DNA of 64,000 nt from Rhinolophus ferrumequinum (taxonomy: Eukaryota > Chordata > Mammalia > Chiroptera > Rhinolophidae). Below are positions 48,670 through 64,000 of the stretch, piece by piece; within the stretch, counting starts at the first letter, position 1, and the number at the start of each line of letters is the position of its first letter. The notes below the pieces were generated by a model that was not told the origin of the DNA, made no database searches, and saw nothing but the letters and a program-made list of their open reading frames with translations. Both the position numbers and the translations under genes were made by a program. The DNA lies in the NCBI RefSeq assembly GCF_004115265.2, contig NC_046294.1:72194869-72258868 (forward strand), given 5' to 3'.

Positions 48670-50469
48670 TGTGTTTTCTTAATCTGAATGACATCAGGAA
48701 CGCTCACAAAAATTCAATGTAAAGATGAAATAGACTACATCATCAATTTCCCCCAACCATCCTTAACTTGAATGATAAAAGAATGATTAATCTCTAGGAA
48801 ATGATATTCTGTGTTGGTAAAGAGGAGAAAGAATTGACCACAAAATTGATGTTTGTGTGTTTACTGAGAGGTAGCTCATAAGCCTGGCAAAATGTTACAT
48901 GTTTAGACATTTAAAAACCAATGCAATTTTCTTTTTAAAATACTATATTTTAAACTCAAATATAAGTGGGTTAGGAATAAGTAGAACAGAAAGAAATTTT
49001 AAATACAATTGTGGTCTAAATGTGGGAATTTCTGTCTAGGAAGATATTAGAAGAGATATTTTATTTTGTGAGTCCTTGTTTAAATCAGCTGTTCCTGATT
49101 ATGAGATGGCTTTACTGGCCCTGGAGGAGGAGAACTGTGAGAAGGGAAGCCAGCGATGGAAAGGAGAGTCTGAGGAGGAGGGAAGGAGTGTACTGATTCT
49201 TCTGTGGTGTTCGTTCATTCTGAATGGATGTTATAGATTTCAGAATGGATATATTTATAGTAACCATTTCACAACATCTTAATAAATGGAAGTAAATCCA
49301 ATTGCATATTAGACTGAAACGTTCCTCCTACCTTCCTCTTCTTTCCTTTTAAAAAAAATCTCTCCGTCCCCTTTTCCTCGTCCCGAAGCACAAAGGAGGA
49401 GATGGACTGATATTTGTCATGGGGAATAATTTCAAATCCTCCATATCTAACCACTTTCCACGTCTAACCAATGAGTAACGTTTCTCTCACTCTCTCTCTT
49501 TTCTCAGCCAATGATAGTGCTTTTTACATAGCAAGTCTGAAACAACTGTTTTAGCAAATTATTCTATTACTGTAGAGGACCCTAAAACTCTTATAGTATA
49601 GAATTATGTTTTTCTTTCACTAAAGATAAATTAAGTCCACCATCCTTGAATTATGTAATTTCAAAGTGATGGGAGAGACTAAATTAATGAGTGTGCTGGG
49701 ATGACTTCTGAGCACCACCCAGCATCTCTCCCTTACTTGGATGGGATTTCTAAGAACAGGATGGGATTTCTAGGAACTGGAGGCTCTGGGATATCCAAGC
49801 TCTGCACTGAGCCAGACAAGTCAACTGTGGCTTACTGCAGCCAAGGGGTTTGCTCTACAGCATGGTGGAGTGAAATGGGCATTGAAAATCAGAGGGAAGG
49901 GGTGGGTGGTGGTGCTGACAACAAGACCTGGAGAAAGTCAGCTGGACTTTGAGCAAGTATATCATTTCTGTGGGCCATTGTTTTTTTATCTATAAAAATG
50001 GGGTGGATGTAACCTCCTTCGCAGGGTTATCATGTATGCTTTAGGCTGGAAACAAGTCTTCTTATTCACTCCAGAATCTTTACGAGACAAAGCTTGTTGC
50101 CGAAAAAAATCTGTGGCAATGCTCTCAGACACTTATTTGGCAAGTTCTGAGATGACCCATCTTCCTGTGGGTCATAATTTTATTGGTGTTGGCACATATT
50201 GTTGATGGTCTTGTGTGGTAATGATACAATGCAAGTTAAAGTTGTAGTAAGAGCTTGTGATTATAATTGGTTAATCAAGCACATGTATCACGGGAATGGT
50301 GTTGGTGGGTAGGCTTAGCCTCCATTAAAACATCACATCTGGAAGAAATTAATGATTTGGGGTAGGAAGAGTCCTATGTTTGTCTTTAAATAATTCATTA
50401 CTTATTCAGTTTAACTCGAGCATGTATATGGTCAGGCAAGTATAGAATTGTTCCTTAAAGAAAGGTGAA
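48670..50469. other. Upstream flank of the right stromelysin module
   Basis: 48670-48840 is a diverged counterpart of the left promoter flank 34865-35035. Further up nothing is assigned except a weak MIR at 49940-50045. Confidence 0.5.
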
Positions 50470-50612
50470 CACACCTTTGTAGGTATACAGCTGCTACTGT
50501 ATGCGAGGCCCTAAATATGTGTTGTTTCTAATGTTTAGAACAACACAACAGGGTAGACATTAGGACCATAAAAATTAGGTAATAAACTCAAGGTCAGCCA
50601 GCTAACAAGTGG
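50470..50612 (-). repeat. MIR
   Basis: CTGCTACTGTATGCGAGGCC, then TAAACTCAAGGTCAGCCAGC at MIR spacing. Confidence 0.65.
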
Positions 50613-51639
50613 TAAGAGATTACTCAGAATCCTAATAATTACAACTTACATTTATCTAAAACCTCTTGCCCTGAACCTTGGCTCTCCAACTTCTTTCTCT
50701 CATGTTTTGACACTCAGCTTGTTTGTTGTCCTTATTCTTGAAACCTACCCATGAACTTGCCTTTAACTGACCTCCTTAGTTTATGTTCTTTACTCCCAAC
50801 TATCTAGTCAGTCTTTTCTTCTGATCTATGCCTACCTTTTTGTCACCTGCAGCTTTTGGCCTGGGCCACATAGATGCTGTCCACATAGGACATATGTCTA
50901 TAATCCATTACATCCTGTAACTAAGACTGAGAAATGTATAACAGTTCCTCACTTATAGGTGCTCCAATTCTTGGGATAATGGGTTTGCTAGCAATTTGCA
51001 ACATCCAACAATCTCTGATTCTAAGATTGCGGACATACACACATGATCCTGGGTCAGCTGTGGCATGATACTAACTACAATATTTTGCAACTTCTTCTTT
51101 CCTAGGAAACCCTTGATTTTTATTACAGATTTGGTTATTGTGCTAAGTCACACACTGAGAACTAGTGGGAAGTCCACATACTTTCCCACGATTTTAATGC
51201 TAAGTTGACTGCTTCAGAATGAGTCAGTGTATTGCTGAATTTTTACCCATTTTTACCCCCTCATAGTGGGTTAGCTAAATATTTTAGGTCACTAGTATTT
51301 GCCATGAGAAAGACTATCAGCTGAAGGAGACAAAGTATAAAATTAGGGGTTAGACATGTCTCAGAATTGTGGCTTCAGTGCTTGTTACAAATATTAGAAA
51401 GTATGATTATATATTATAATATAAAATAGCCATTATTAATAATAATAGTTGGATACACATTACTATATTATTAACATGACAAAATAATGTTACTACCTTT
51501 TGAATTTGGATCAGGGTTCTTTGTTGGTTGGTTCATTGGTATGGTGGGCTTTTTTATTGGGGGAAATATTGTTAGGGAGGAGAGCAACATTAATGAAACA
51601 TTCTGGCCTTAGCAGGATGTGGGAAGGAAAAGGCAGTTG

Positions 51640-51798
51640 CTATTTATTCAATATTTTATATGTAGCAGGCCCTGTGCAAGTTGATTTAGCCTTGTCCATC
51701 CTTACGACAATCTTAGGAATTAGTATTATTTTCCTTTTATCACACATAGGAAACTGAAATTCAGAAAGGCCAAATCATTTACTTAAGATCACAGAGAG
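51640..51798 (-). repeat. MIR abutting the L1
   Basis: TATGTAGCAGGCCCTGTGCA, AGGAAACTGAAATTCAGAAA, TTAAGATCACAGAG: inverted MIR cut off by the L1 at 51800. Confidence 0.75.
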
Positions 51799-51799
51799 T

Positions 51800-53345
51800 G
51801 GAACCACAAAAGACCCTGAATAGCCAAAGCAATCTTAAGAAAAAAGAACAATACTGGAGGTATCACTCTCCCTGACTTTAGCTTGTACTACAAGCCTACA
51901 ATAATCAAAACAGTATGGTATTGGCAGAAAAACAGACACATAGACCAATGGAATAGAACTGAGAACCCAGAAATAAAACCACATAAATATGGACAGATAA
52001 TTTTTGACAAAGAAGCAAAAAACATACAGTGGAGAAAAGACAGCCTCTTCAATAAATGGTGCTGGCAGAATTGGATAGCCATGTGCAAAAGAATGAAACT
52101 GGACTGCTATCTGTCACCATGTACCAAAATTAATTCAAAATGGATCAAAGACTTAAGCATAAGACCTGACACAATAAACTGCATAGAAGAAAACATAGGT
52201 ACTAAAATTATGGACCTTGGGTTCAAAGAGCATTTTATGAATTTGACTCCAAAGGCAAGGGAAGTAAAAGCTAAAATAAATGAATGGGACTATATGAAAC
52301 TTAAAAGCTTCTGCCCAGCAAAAGAAACCATCGACAAAATAAAGAGGCAACCAACTGCCTCTTTTTGCAAACAGTGCCTCCGATAAGGGGCTAATATCCA
52401 AAATATACAAGGAACTCATACAACTCAAGAACAAAAAAACAAACAACCCAATTGAAAAATGGACAGAGGACCTGAAGAGACATTTCTCCAAAGAGGACAT
52501 ACAAATGGCAAATAGACATATGAAAAAATGCTCAACATCACTAATCATTAGAGAAATGCAAATAAAAACCACATTGAGATATCACCTCACCCCAGTCAGA
52601 ATGGCTATCATCAACAAGACAAATAGTAACAAGTGTTGGAGAGGCTGTGGAGAAAAAGGAACCCTCATACACTGTTGGTGGGAATGCAGATTTGTGCAGC
52701 CGCTATGGAAGGCAGTGTGGAAGTTCCTCAAAAAATTACGAATAGAATTACCATGTGACCCAGCAATCCCTCTCCTGGATATCTACCCAAAAAATCTGAA
52801 AACATTTATACATAAAGACACGTGTGCTCCAATGTTCATTGCAGCTTTGTTTACGGTGGCCAAGACATGGAAACAACCAAAATGTCCTTCGATAGATGAA
52901 AGGATAAAGAAGTTGTGGTATATATACACAATGGAATACTATTCGGTGGTAAGAAAAGATGATATAGGAACATTTGTGACAACATAGATGGATCTTGAGA
53001 GTATAATGCTATGCGAAATAAGTCAGACAGAAAAAGCAGAGAACCATATGATTTCACTGATATATGGTATATGAACCAACAACAACAAAAGAACAAGACA
53101 AACAAATGAGAAACAAAAACTCATAGACACAGACAATAGTTTAGTGGTTACCAGAGGGTAAAGGGGGAGGAGGGTGGTTAGATGAGGGTGTATGGGGTCA
53201 AATATATGGTGTTGGAAAGAGAACTGACTTTGGGTGGTGAAAACACAATGTGGTATATAGATGATATATTACAGAATTGTACACTTGAAACCTATGTAAC
53301 TTTACTAACCATTGTCACCCCAATATAATTTAATTTTTTAAAAAA
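51800..53345 (+). mobile_element. 5'-truncated L1, ORF2 C-terminus and 3' UTR
   Basis: ORF2 C-terminal reading frames at 51883-52386 ([36 protein letters not shown]) and, after a frame break, 52505-52987 ([13 protein letters not shown]; the Cys-rich [18 protein letters not shown]). Ends with a G-rich 3' UTR and A-rich tail. Long surviving frames suggest a fairly recent insertion. Confidence 0.92.
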
Positions 53346-53578
53346 GAAAGAAACAAAAACTCATAGACACACAACAGTCTAGTGGTTGCCAGAGGGTAAG
53401 GGGAGGGGAGGTGGTAGAAGAGGGTAAAGGGGGTCAAATTTATGGTGATGGAAGGAGAACTGACTCTAGGTGGTGAACACATAATGCATTATATGCATGA
53501 TGTATTATAGAATTGTACACTTGAAACCTATGAAGTTGTGTTGACCATTGTCACCCCAATAAATTTAAAAAAAAAGAC
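53346..53578 (+). mobile_element. Second L1 3' tail directly after the first
   Basis: Repeats the last roughly 230 bp of the preceding L1 (CTCATAGACAC, AGTGGTTGCCAGAGGGTAAG, ATTGTACACTTGAAACCTAT, CACCCCAATAAATT) and ends in an A tract. Confidence 0.88.
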
Positions 53579-54414
53579 ACATGGGACAAGTCTAGAAAAA
53601 AAACTATTGCTTCCTCTAATAATAGAGTTTGGGACTAAATTCTCCAAAAGATCTCTAACAAGAAAAGCTAGAGTTTTGGATAAAACCAAAACAAAATGTA
53701 AACAAGCAAATATGCTACTTTTCAGTGCATCTGGGCTCATAGAAAATAAAGGAAATTTTCCAACGCTCCTCCCAAATCACTCCACAGCAAATTTCTGAGG
53801 CTGCATTGATTTGTTCAAGGAAAGAAATCATGTCTGACAGTAGCTGCAATGGGAGCTACCTGCTAGGTAGATTTACAGAAGTTCACCACAATGCACCATG
53901 ACCGATTTGGTTTCTGCAGGGGCTGGAAGGATAAATTGAATGAGGTTATAATAGAGACAACCCTTCCCGTTGTTTTTAAGTCTTTGATGGTATTGCCAGT
54001 CTGAAATCCTTCCAGGATGTGGTATTATATTTTCTTGCTTCTCTGTTACTGTTTTGGCCAGAGTTTAAGGAGGAGTCATTTCAAGGGCTTCCGGTTTGCC
54101 CTCTCTACCATATGGTTCTTAATCTACAAATCAGGGAACCAAGAAAAGAGATTGACCAAGAAAATAGCCACAGAATGGGACTGTGGACCCATTGGACCCA
54201 CTGTGAGGTAACCTTCAGTCAGAACTTTATTTATTACTTATCTTCATAAGCTTTCTTTCTAAACTAGAAGACCAAGATACCAGTTTGAGACCTATATCAG
54301 TGTCAGTTCAGATCTAGTATCAAACTGTCCTTGAAAAAGTTGGATATACTTTTTTCCCCAGAGCACAGTTACTGTGGTAAATGGCTATAGGTCCCTTTGT
54401 GGGAATAATTTACT

Positions 54415-54439
54415 GCACACACACACACACACACACACA
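54415..54439. repeat. (CA)n microsatellite
   Basis: Short dinucleotide run just before the MLT1 LTR. Confidence 0.95.
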
Positions 54440-54474
54440 ACACGCATGTGTACGCACACCAAACTAAGTTCTTG

Positions 54475-54845
54475 TTATGGGCTGAATTATGTCTCCAAAA
54501 TTTGTACGTTGAAGTCCTAACTCCCAGTACTTCAGACTGGCACTGCACTTTAAAGAGGCAATTAAGTTAAAATGAGATCGTTAGGGTGGCCTTAATGCAA
54601 TGTAACTGGAATCCTTATAAGAAGAGGGGATTAGAACAGCAACACACACAGAGGGAAGACCGTGTGAAGACACAAGGAGAAGACAGCCATCGACAAGCCA
54701 AGGAGAGAAGCTTAAGATAAAACTAATCCTGTTGATACTTTGATCTTGGACATCCGATCTCCAGAACTATGTGAAAATAAGTTTTGGTTGTTTATGCCAC
54801 CCAGTCTGTGTTATTTGCTATGGAAACCCTAGCCAACTAATACAG
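54475..54845 (+). mobile_element. MLT1-class MaLR solo LTR
   Basis: Reads GGGCTGAATTATGTCTCCAA, then CTTATAAGAAGAGG, AGGGAAGACC and GCCACCCAGTCTGTGTTATT, and ends GCCAACTAATACA. This is the standard ERVL-MaLR (MLT1) LTR pattern. Old, shared across placental mammals. Confidence 0.85.
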
Positions 54846-57815
54846 TCACCGTAAAGAAGGATCTTTCTTATATGTGTGCATGTGTACAGCCATCCTTCTT
54901 CAAGGGGACCTAGTCTCCTCTTCAAGCAATGGGTTTTGAGTCTATGAATCATTTTAGATTTGACAATCTAACGAGAAATAAGGATTTTTCTATTGCAGTA
55001 CCTGTTATCAGCTTACTGCTTGTCAATTCTCAATTTCTTAAAATATAAGTTTACCAATACATTTGGTGGCCATTCACCTACTCACCACTAGAAACACGTG
55101 ATCTATGGACCATACAGATCAAGGTTCTCTGGTAGTCCTTCAAGCTTCTCTATCCATTAGAGCTGCTTTCATTCACCTGGCCTCTCCTGATTAAGTGCCA
55201 TCCCCTGCCCTCCACCATTCTGAAGTTCCATCATCCAGAATGACACTAGAGAGCCCAATTTCAAGCAACACCTCATACTGTCACACCCAGCCCACAGAGA
55301 ATAACCCTCACTGTGTATCTCTGAGACACCAGCATGTCCCTCACTAGTGTGTTTCTTATAGGCTCAGGGAAGGGAGTGGTCTACCCAGGGAACAGAGTCC
55401 AGTGATGGGTTCTCTAATCTCAAGTAATAAATCCATTCTAAGGTTTTCATCTTCCTGGGGCCTCTTACTCCTTCCTCACTACCATGCCACAGAAGTTCTG
55501 GCACCTCTACCTCATATACTATAAGACATCATTGTGTCAAAGATTTGAGAATCCATATTAGCAGAATATCAGACAAATTCCTGGTTTGTTTGTCAGCCTG
55601 TTGACCCTCATGTCATAAATGAGTGCAACATGTGAAATTCTCCCCTGTCCAGCCTTGTATTTCTCCACCTGTCTAATACCTTTAAGATACATTCCTAAGC
55701 ATGGTCCTCTGGTTTTTGATGATACTTAAGGGCCAGATCCTAATTCCTTTGGTTCGTTAGTGATTTCCTGCAATAGCTAGGATCTGAACTGTGCTGAGTC
55801 TTGACTTTAGCTATTTGTCTGAAAACAATAAAAAGTTGAGGGAAGCAATTTGGGAGGAGGACAAGTATGATCTTGTGAGGTATTGACTCAGATAAAGTCT
55901 TTGTTATTCTCTGTGCTAGGTTAGGTTGCATTCCTCTGGCAAGAGGGAGGTACTACTTCTGCCCATACGGAACTTTCAGGGAAATTTAGATGTTCAACAT
56001 TTTCGGGTTTATCCACCCATTATTCCAGCTAGAAAGTGTCCAACTTTGCAATTAGACCTGGGAGTGATTTTCAGCAATCTACAATAAGCACAGGATTTCC
56101 TTAAATGTTGCCATGAATGTCTGTTGGCTTTCACAATGTGTCTTGAATCGATATATTGCTGCCCTGAGCCTATTACTTTCTTCTATCAAATTCCCAGTGC
56201 AGTTAACCAGCCAACACCACAATTCTTATAATTACCATTTCTCTCATACTATTGAAGTATTTCAACCACCTGATTACCCAGCACCTTACTCATTCACCTT
56301 TATCTCTTCACAAAGGCGAGATTCTTAGTAACTGTGATGTCACTACAGACAAAGAATTACCACTGCCCCACTTCCAGAAGACATGATCTTAATCTGGTAT
56401 TCCGAAAAAGGAAAGCCTGAGACAAAAGTTTAAGTACCTATTGAGGCATGTGTTCCAGACGGGTGGACTGAGGGCCAGGGAAACCAAGTATGTAAAGTGG
56501 GAGAGACAATATAAAGATTAATTGTCAAGTGAACAGAGATATGAGAAAGATACTCGGGGACCCACTTGAAATCGTCTTAGAGACATCCTTCTGAATAAAG
56601 AAAGGGAGGTGCATTTACTAATCCATTCCTCTCATATTGGTAAAATATTTGCTCCACAAATTATTACTTTTCTCACTTCTAGGTTGCATGTGCATGAGTT
56701 CTAAGTGAGTCCCACAGCAGAGCTTGAAGCACCATCAACAGAAAAGGCAGAAAAGCCCCACAGCAGGGAAGCGAGAAGGCTGCTGCACAGACCCACCGAG
56801 AACAAGTGTTAGTTTAGAAGTTCATTTACAGCCTGCATAGGACTAGTCACCACTGGGTGGCTGGAATAAAAGACAGAGGAGGCTTAAGAAGAATCTGAAC
56901 AGGTGTCTGATAATCACTATGACTAAGCAATTGTACTCTTAGGTCGACAATCAACAGAAATGTCTACATATGTGTGGCATTATTTATAAAAGCCCCCAAA
57001 TGATAACAACCTAAAGCCCATTACCAGTGGATGAAGTGCAGAAACATAATGCTGTGCTGAACACAATAAGGCATATCCAAGAGAACAGGTATTTGATTCC
57101 ATTTAGTTCAAAAATGGGCATGTTTAATGTAAGACGTTAGAGCTCAGATAGTTGTTACCTTTGGGAAATAGAGCACGTATAGGGGATGCTGTTAATGCTG
57201 TTCCCAGATCCTCACTAGCACAAGCTAATTAGCGTTAGCACCTCCTGGCTATTGTGAGGGTTGGCTGCTTACAACTCCCAGTGTCCCCTGTTCCTTTGTC
57301 AGATGGGAGCCATCTTGTCTCAGAGCTATGCCCCTCCTTTTGAAACCAGACTTTAACTGATGACTAATTGACACAGAGCTACAAAAAGCTAGGTAGACCC
57401 TTTGCCTCAGGGTGAAACAGTGTGACTCAGTTTTTGCTCCAGAGCTCCCTGCTCATGAGATCAGACCAATCTCTATCTTAGACCATATTTTTTAGCGTTC
57501 TTTAGCTTTATCCCTGATCTAAAATGTTTCCCCTACTCTCTCCCCCTGGGGGCACTCCTCTTCCAATGACCACACCACAGAATTCCTGTTTCAGGCTCTG
57601 ATTCTAGTGAACTAAGCTAAGGCAGAGCTGAGCATGGATGGCACGACTTGAGGGGGCCTACTTTGGGACTGGTGATGCTCTGTTTCTTGAGCTGGGTGAC
57701 AGTTACATGGGGTTTGTAACTTTGTGATAACTCATGATATGAACATTTTTGATACGTGCATTTTTCTGCATTCGTGTTATACTTCATCATAAAGATGTTT
57801 ATGAGAGAGAGAGAC

Positions 57816-57846
<31 letters not shown>

Positions 57847-58785
57847 AAAAGAGAGAGAGACAGAGAGAATGGCCAAAAGAGAGGTTACACACTACTCTCC
57901 AAATTCTTAAGTTGAAAAATGCCTCCCTCAGAATAATGAGCACCTCAAAATATTCTCAAGAGTCTCTATGTACTTGGAAAATCTGTAAACACCATGAACA
58001 CTCTCTGAGCAACTCATAAAATTCATGGGGCTTGAAAGTTACCTGCAAGACTCCTACCTATATTAATATCCTCCCAAATTACGTACAATGGAATAGTGTT
58101 TTTTTCAGACAAACTAGATTATGCAGCTTTAACAAAATCTAATATATCAGTGGCATAGCCACATTTTTTATTAAAAAAAAAAATCTACCGAAGTTTGGGG
58201 TAACTGTTTGCAATGGTGGCCTAACAATTCAATCTTATTCCATCTTGTGGAAACTCTCTCAGGACGTGCTACTGCAATCATCACAGCAGAGAAAGGGAGA
58301 CCACTTGGAGAAATTTGTACGGGCAAACAAATGTTTCCATCCAGAAGTGATATTGGTCACTCCTGGGAGCAATCCACTGGCCAGGGTTAGTCAGATGCCC
58401 CTGCTCACCCATCCCCCACCACAACTATAAGGTGTTGGGCTGTGGGAAAACACAACCTTCCTGTGTGTCCAGAAGAAGAGAGAAGACTGTCCTTAGAAAA
58501 CTCTACCATGCTGTCACTGCTTTTATCTAAAACCAATTTTGGAATCCTTATATGGAACATGGGAAATAGACTTTTCCCACTTATATATGATGTAAATTCC
58601 ATGAGAATGGAGAATATTTGAGCTTTTTGTATTTCCTAATTTTCCACATGAATATTTCACATAGTTGTCTACTTCCCAATTTCAAATTGGAAAATTAATC
58701 TCTGTAAGTGTGGCTTTATAATCAAGAAATAACAACCTCATAATGTAAATGTATTAGTTTATAAAACAGTAGAGACATGGATGGC
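54846..58785. other. Intergenic between right module and MMP1
   Basis: No MMP exons seen. 56920-57180 resembles the tail of an ancient L1; 57240-57620 could be an unrecognised LTR. Confidence 0.45.
57804..57870. repeat. (GA)n/(GACA)n purine tract
   Basis: About 65 bp of GAGA and GACAGA units. Confidence 0.95.
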
Positions 58786-58811
58786 TTTATTGCAAACATA
58801 AACATTTTATT
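58786..58811 (-). terminator. MMP1: MMP1 polyadenylation signals
   Basis: Two minus-strand AATAAA hexamers (58806-58811 and 58786-58791), about 440-460 nt past the stop. This fits the roughly half-kilobase MMP1 3' UTR. Confidence 0.6.
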
Positions 58812-59245
58812 TTCTGTAACAAAAGTTGTCCCTTGCATACTGAGATAATACTAGTTAGTGGCCTCTCATAGGTTCTTGAACTGTTTTTCCTTTGGTGAAG
58901 GATCCTATTTCCTGTCTCTTTCTCTCCTGAGAGACATTCATCACGGGGGCTGCTCTCCAGCATCAATCTCAGAGTCTGATACTTTGGCAAGAGCTTCTCT
59001 TTTTGCAAAACTGCCTCATACGAATCAGTAAGCCATGAACTTGACCATCCTTAGTTCTTATTTGTGGAACTAAATTATAACAGTGCAAAAAACATTGCAT
59101 TCTAAACCATAAAAAAAATATGCAGAATGAGGTATAAAATGAGATTATACTTAACAGCCCTGTATTTTATTTGCTCTTCAGGAAAATACCTTCCTTGGGC
59201 TCTCAAAATATATTTTTCTATTTAACTTTGAAACGGCAGTCAATT

Positions 59246-63948
<4,703 letters not shown>

Positions 63949-64000
63949 CTAAAAGGGCCGATAAACCCACTTGTGATTACTTGAAATGTTTTCAGTTATG

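Overview
This is a mammalian autosomal window: AT-rich, intron-rich and packed with LINE-1, MIR, L2, MaLR, mariner and hAT-type debris. It comes from the clustered matrix metalloproteinase (MMP) locus, human 11q22-like. All MMP exons lie on the minus strand, and the left-to-right order (stromelysin, then MMP1) matches the human order MMP10-MMP1-MMP3. A tRNA-derived SINE at 36918-37440, young-looking mariners and a recurring solo-LTR family suggest a bat, possibly a rhinolophoid. That identification is a guess from remembered repeats, not a search.

Layout. Positions 1-21,000 are gene-free by eye (the MMP8-MMP10 type interval) and hold mariner, L1, MIR, L2 and LTR fossils. Positions 21,252-34,863 hold a complete ten-exon stromelysin gene with an open 473-codon reading frame, a cysteine switch, a zinc site and a hemopexin domain. 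Its 3' exons are MMP10-like, while its promoter, exon 1 and exon 4 are MMP3-like. Positions 34,900-46,400 are transposon-rich and include an LTR/mariner/LTR nest. Positions 46,418-48,665 hold a second 5' half of a stromelysin gene: promoter, signal exon and exons 2-4 only. All four exons are open with good splice sites, but no exons 5-10 follow. Its exon 1 is MMP10-like, whereas exons 2-4 with their introns are about 95% identical by eye to the left gene. Positions 49,000-58,700 carry a 5'-truncated L1 with a doubled tail, a MaLR LTR and unassigned sequence. Positions 58,786-64,000 hold MMP1 exons 5-10; exons 1-4 lie off the right edge.

The main point of interest is the stromelysin arrangement: two promoter-to-exon-4 modules upstream of a single set of exons 5-10, in a compatible splice phase. 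Either the right module is a dead partial duplicate, or both modules feed one shared 3' half. In the second case the locus would make two secreted stromelysins with different promoters and pro-domains but the same zinc site and hemopexin domain. The enzymes encoded here are secreted zymogens that degrade extracellular matrix: MMP1 cleaves fibrillar collagen, and stromelysins cleave proteoglycan, fibronectin and laminin and activate pro-MMPs.
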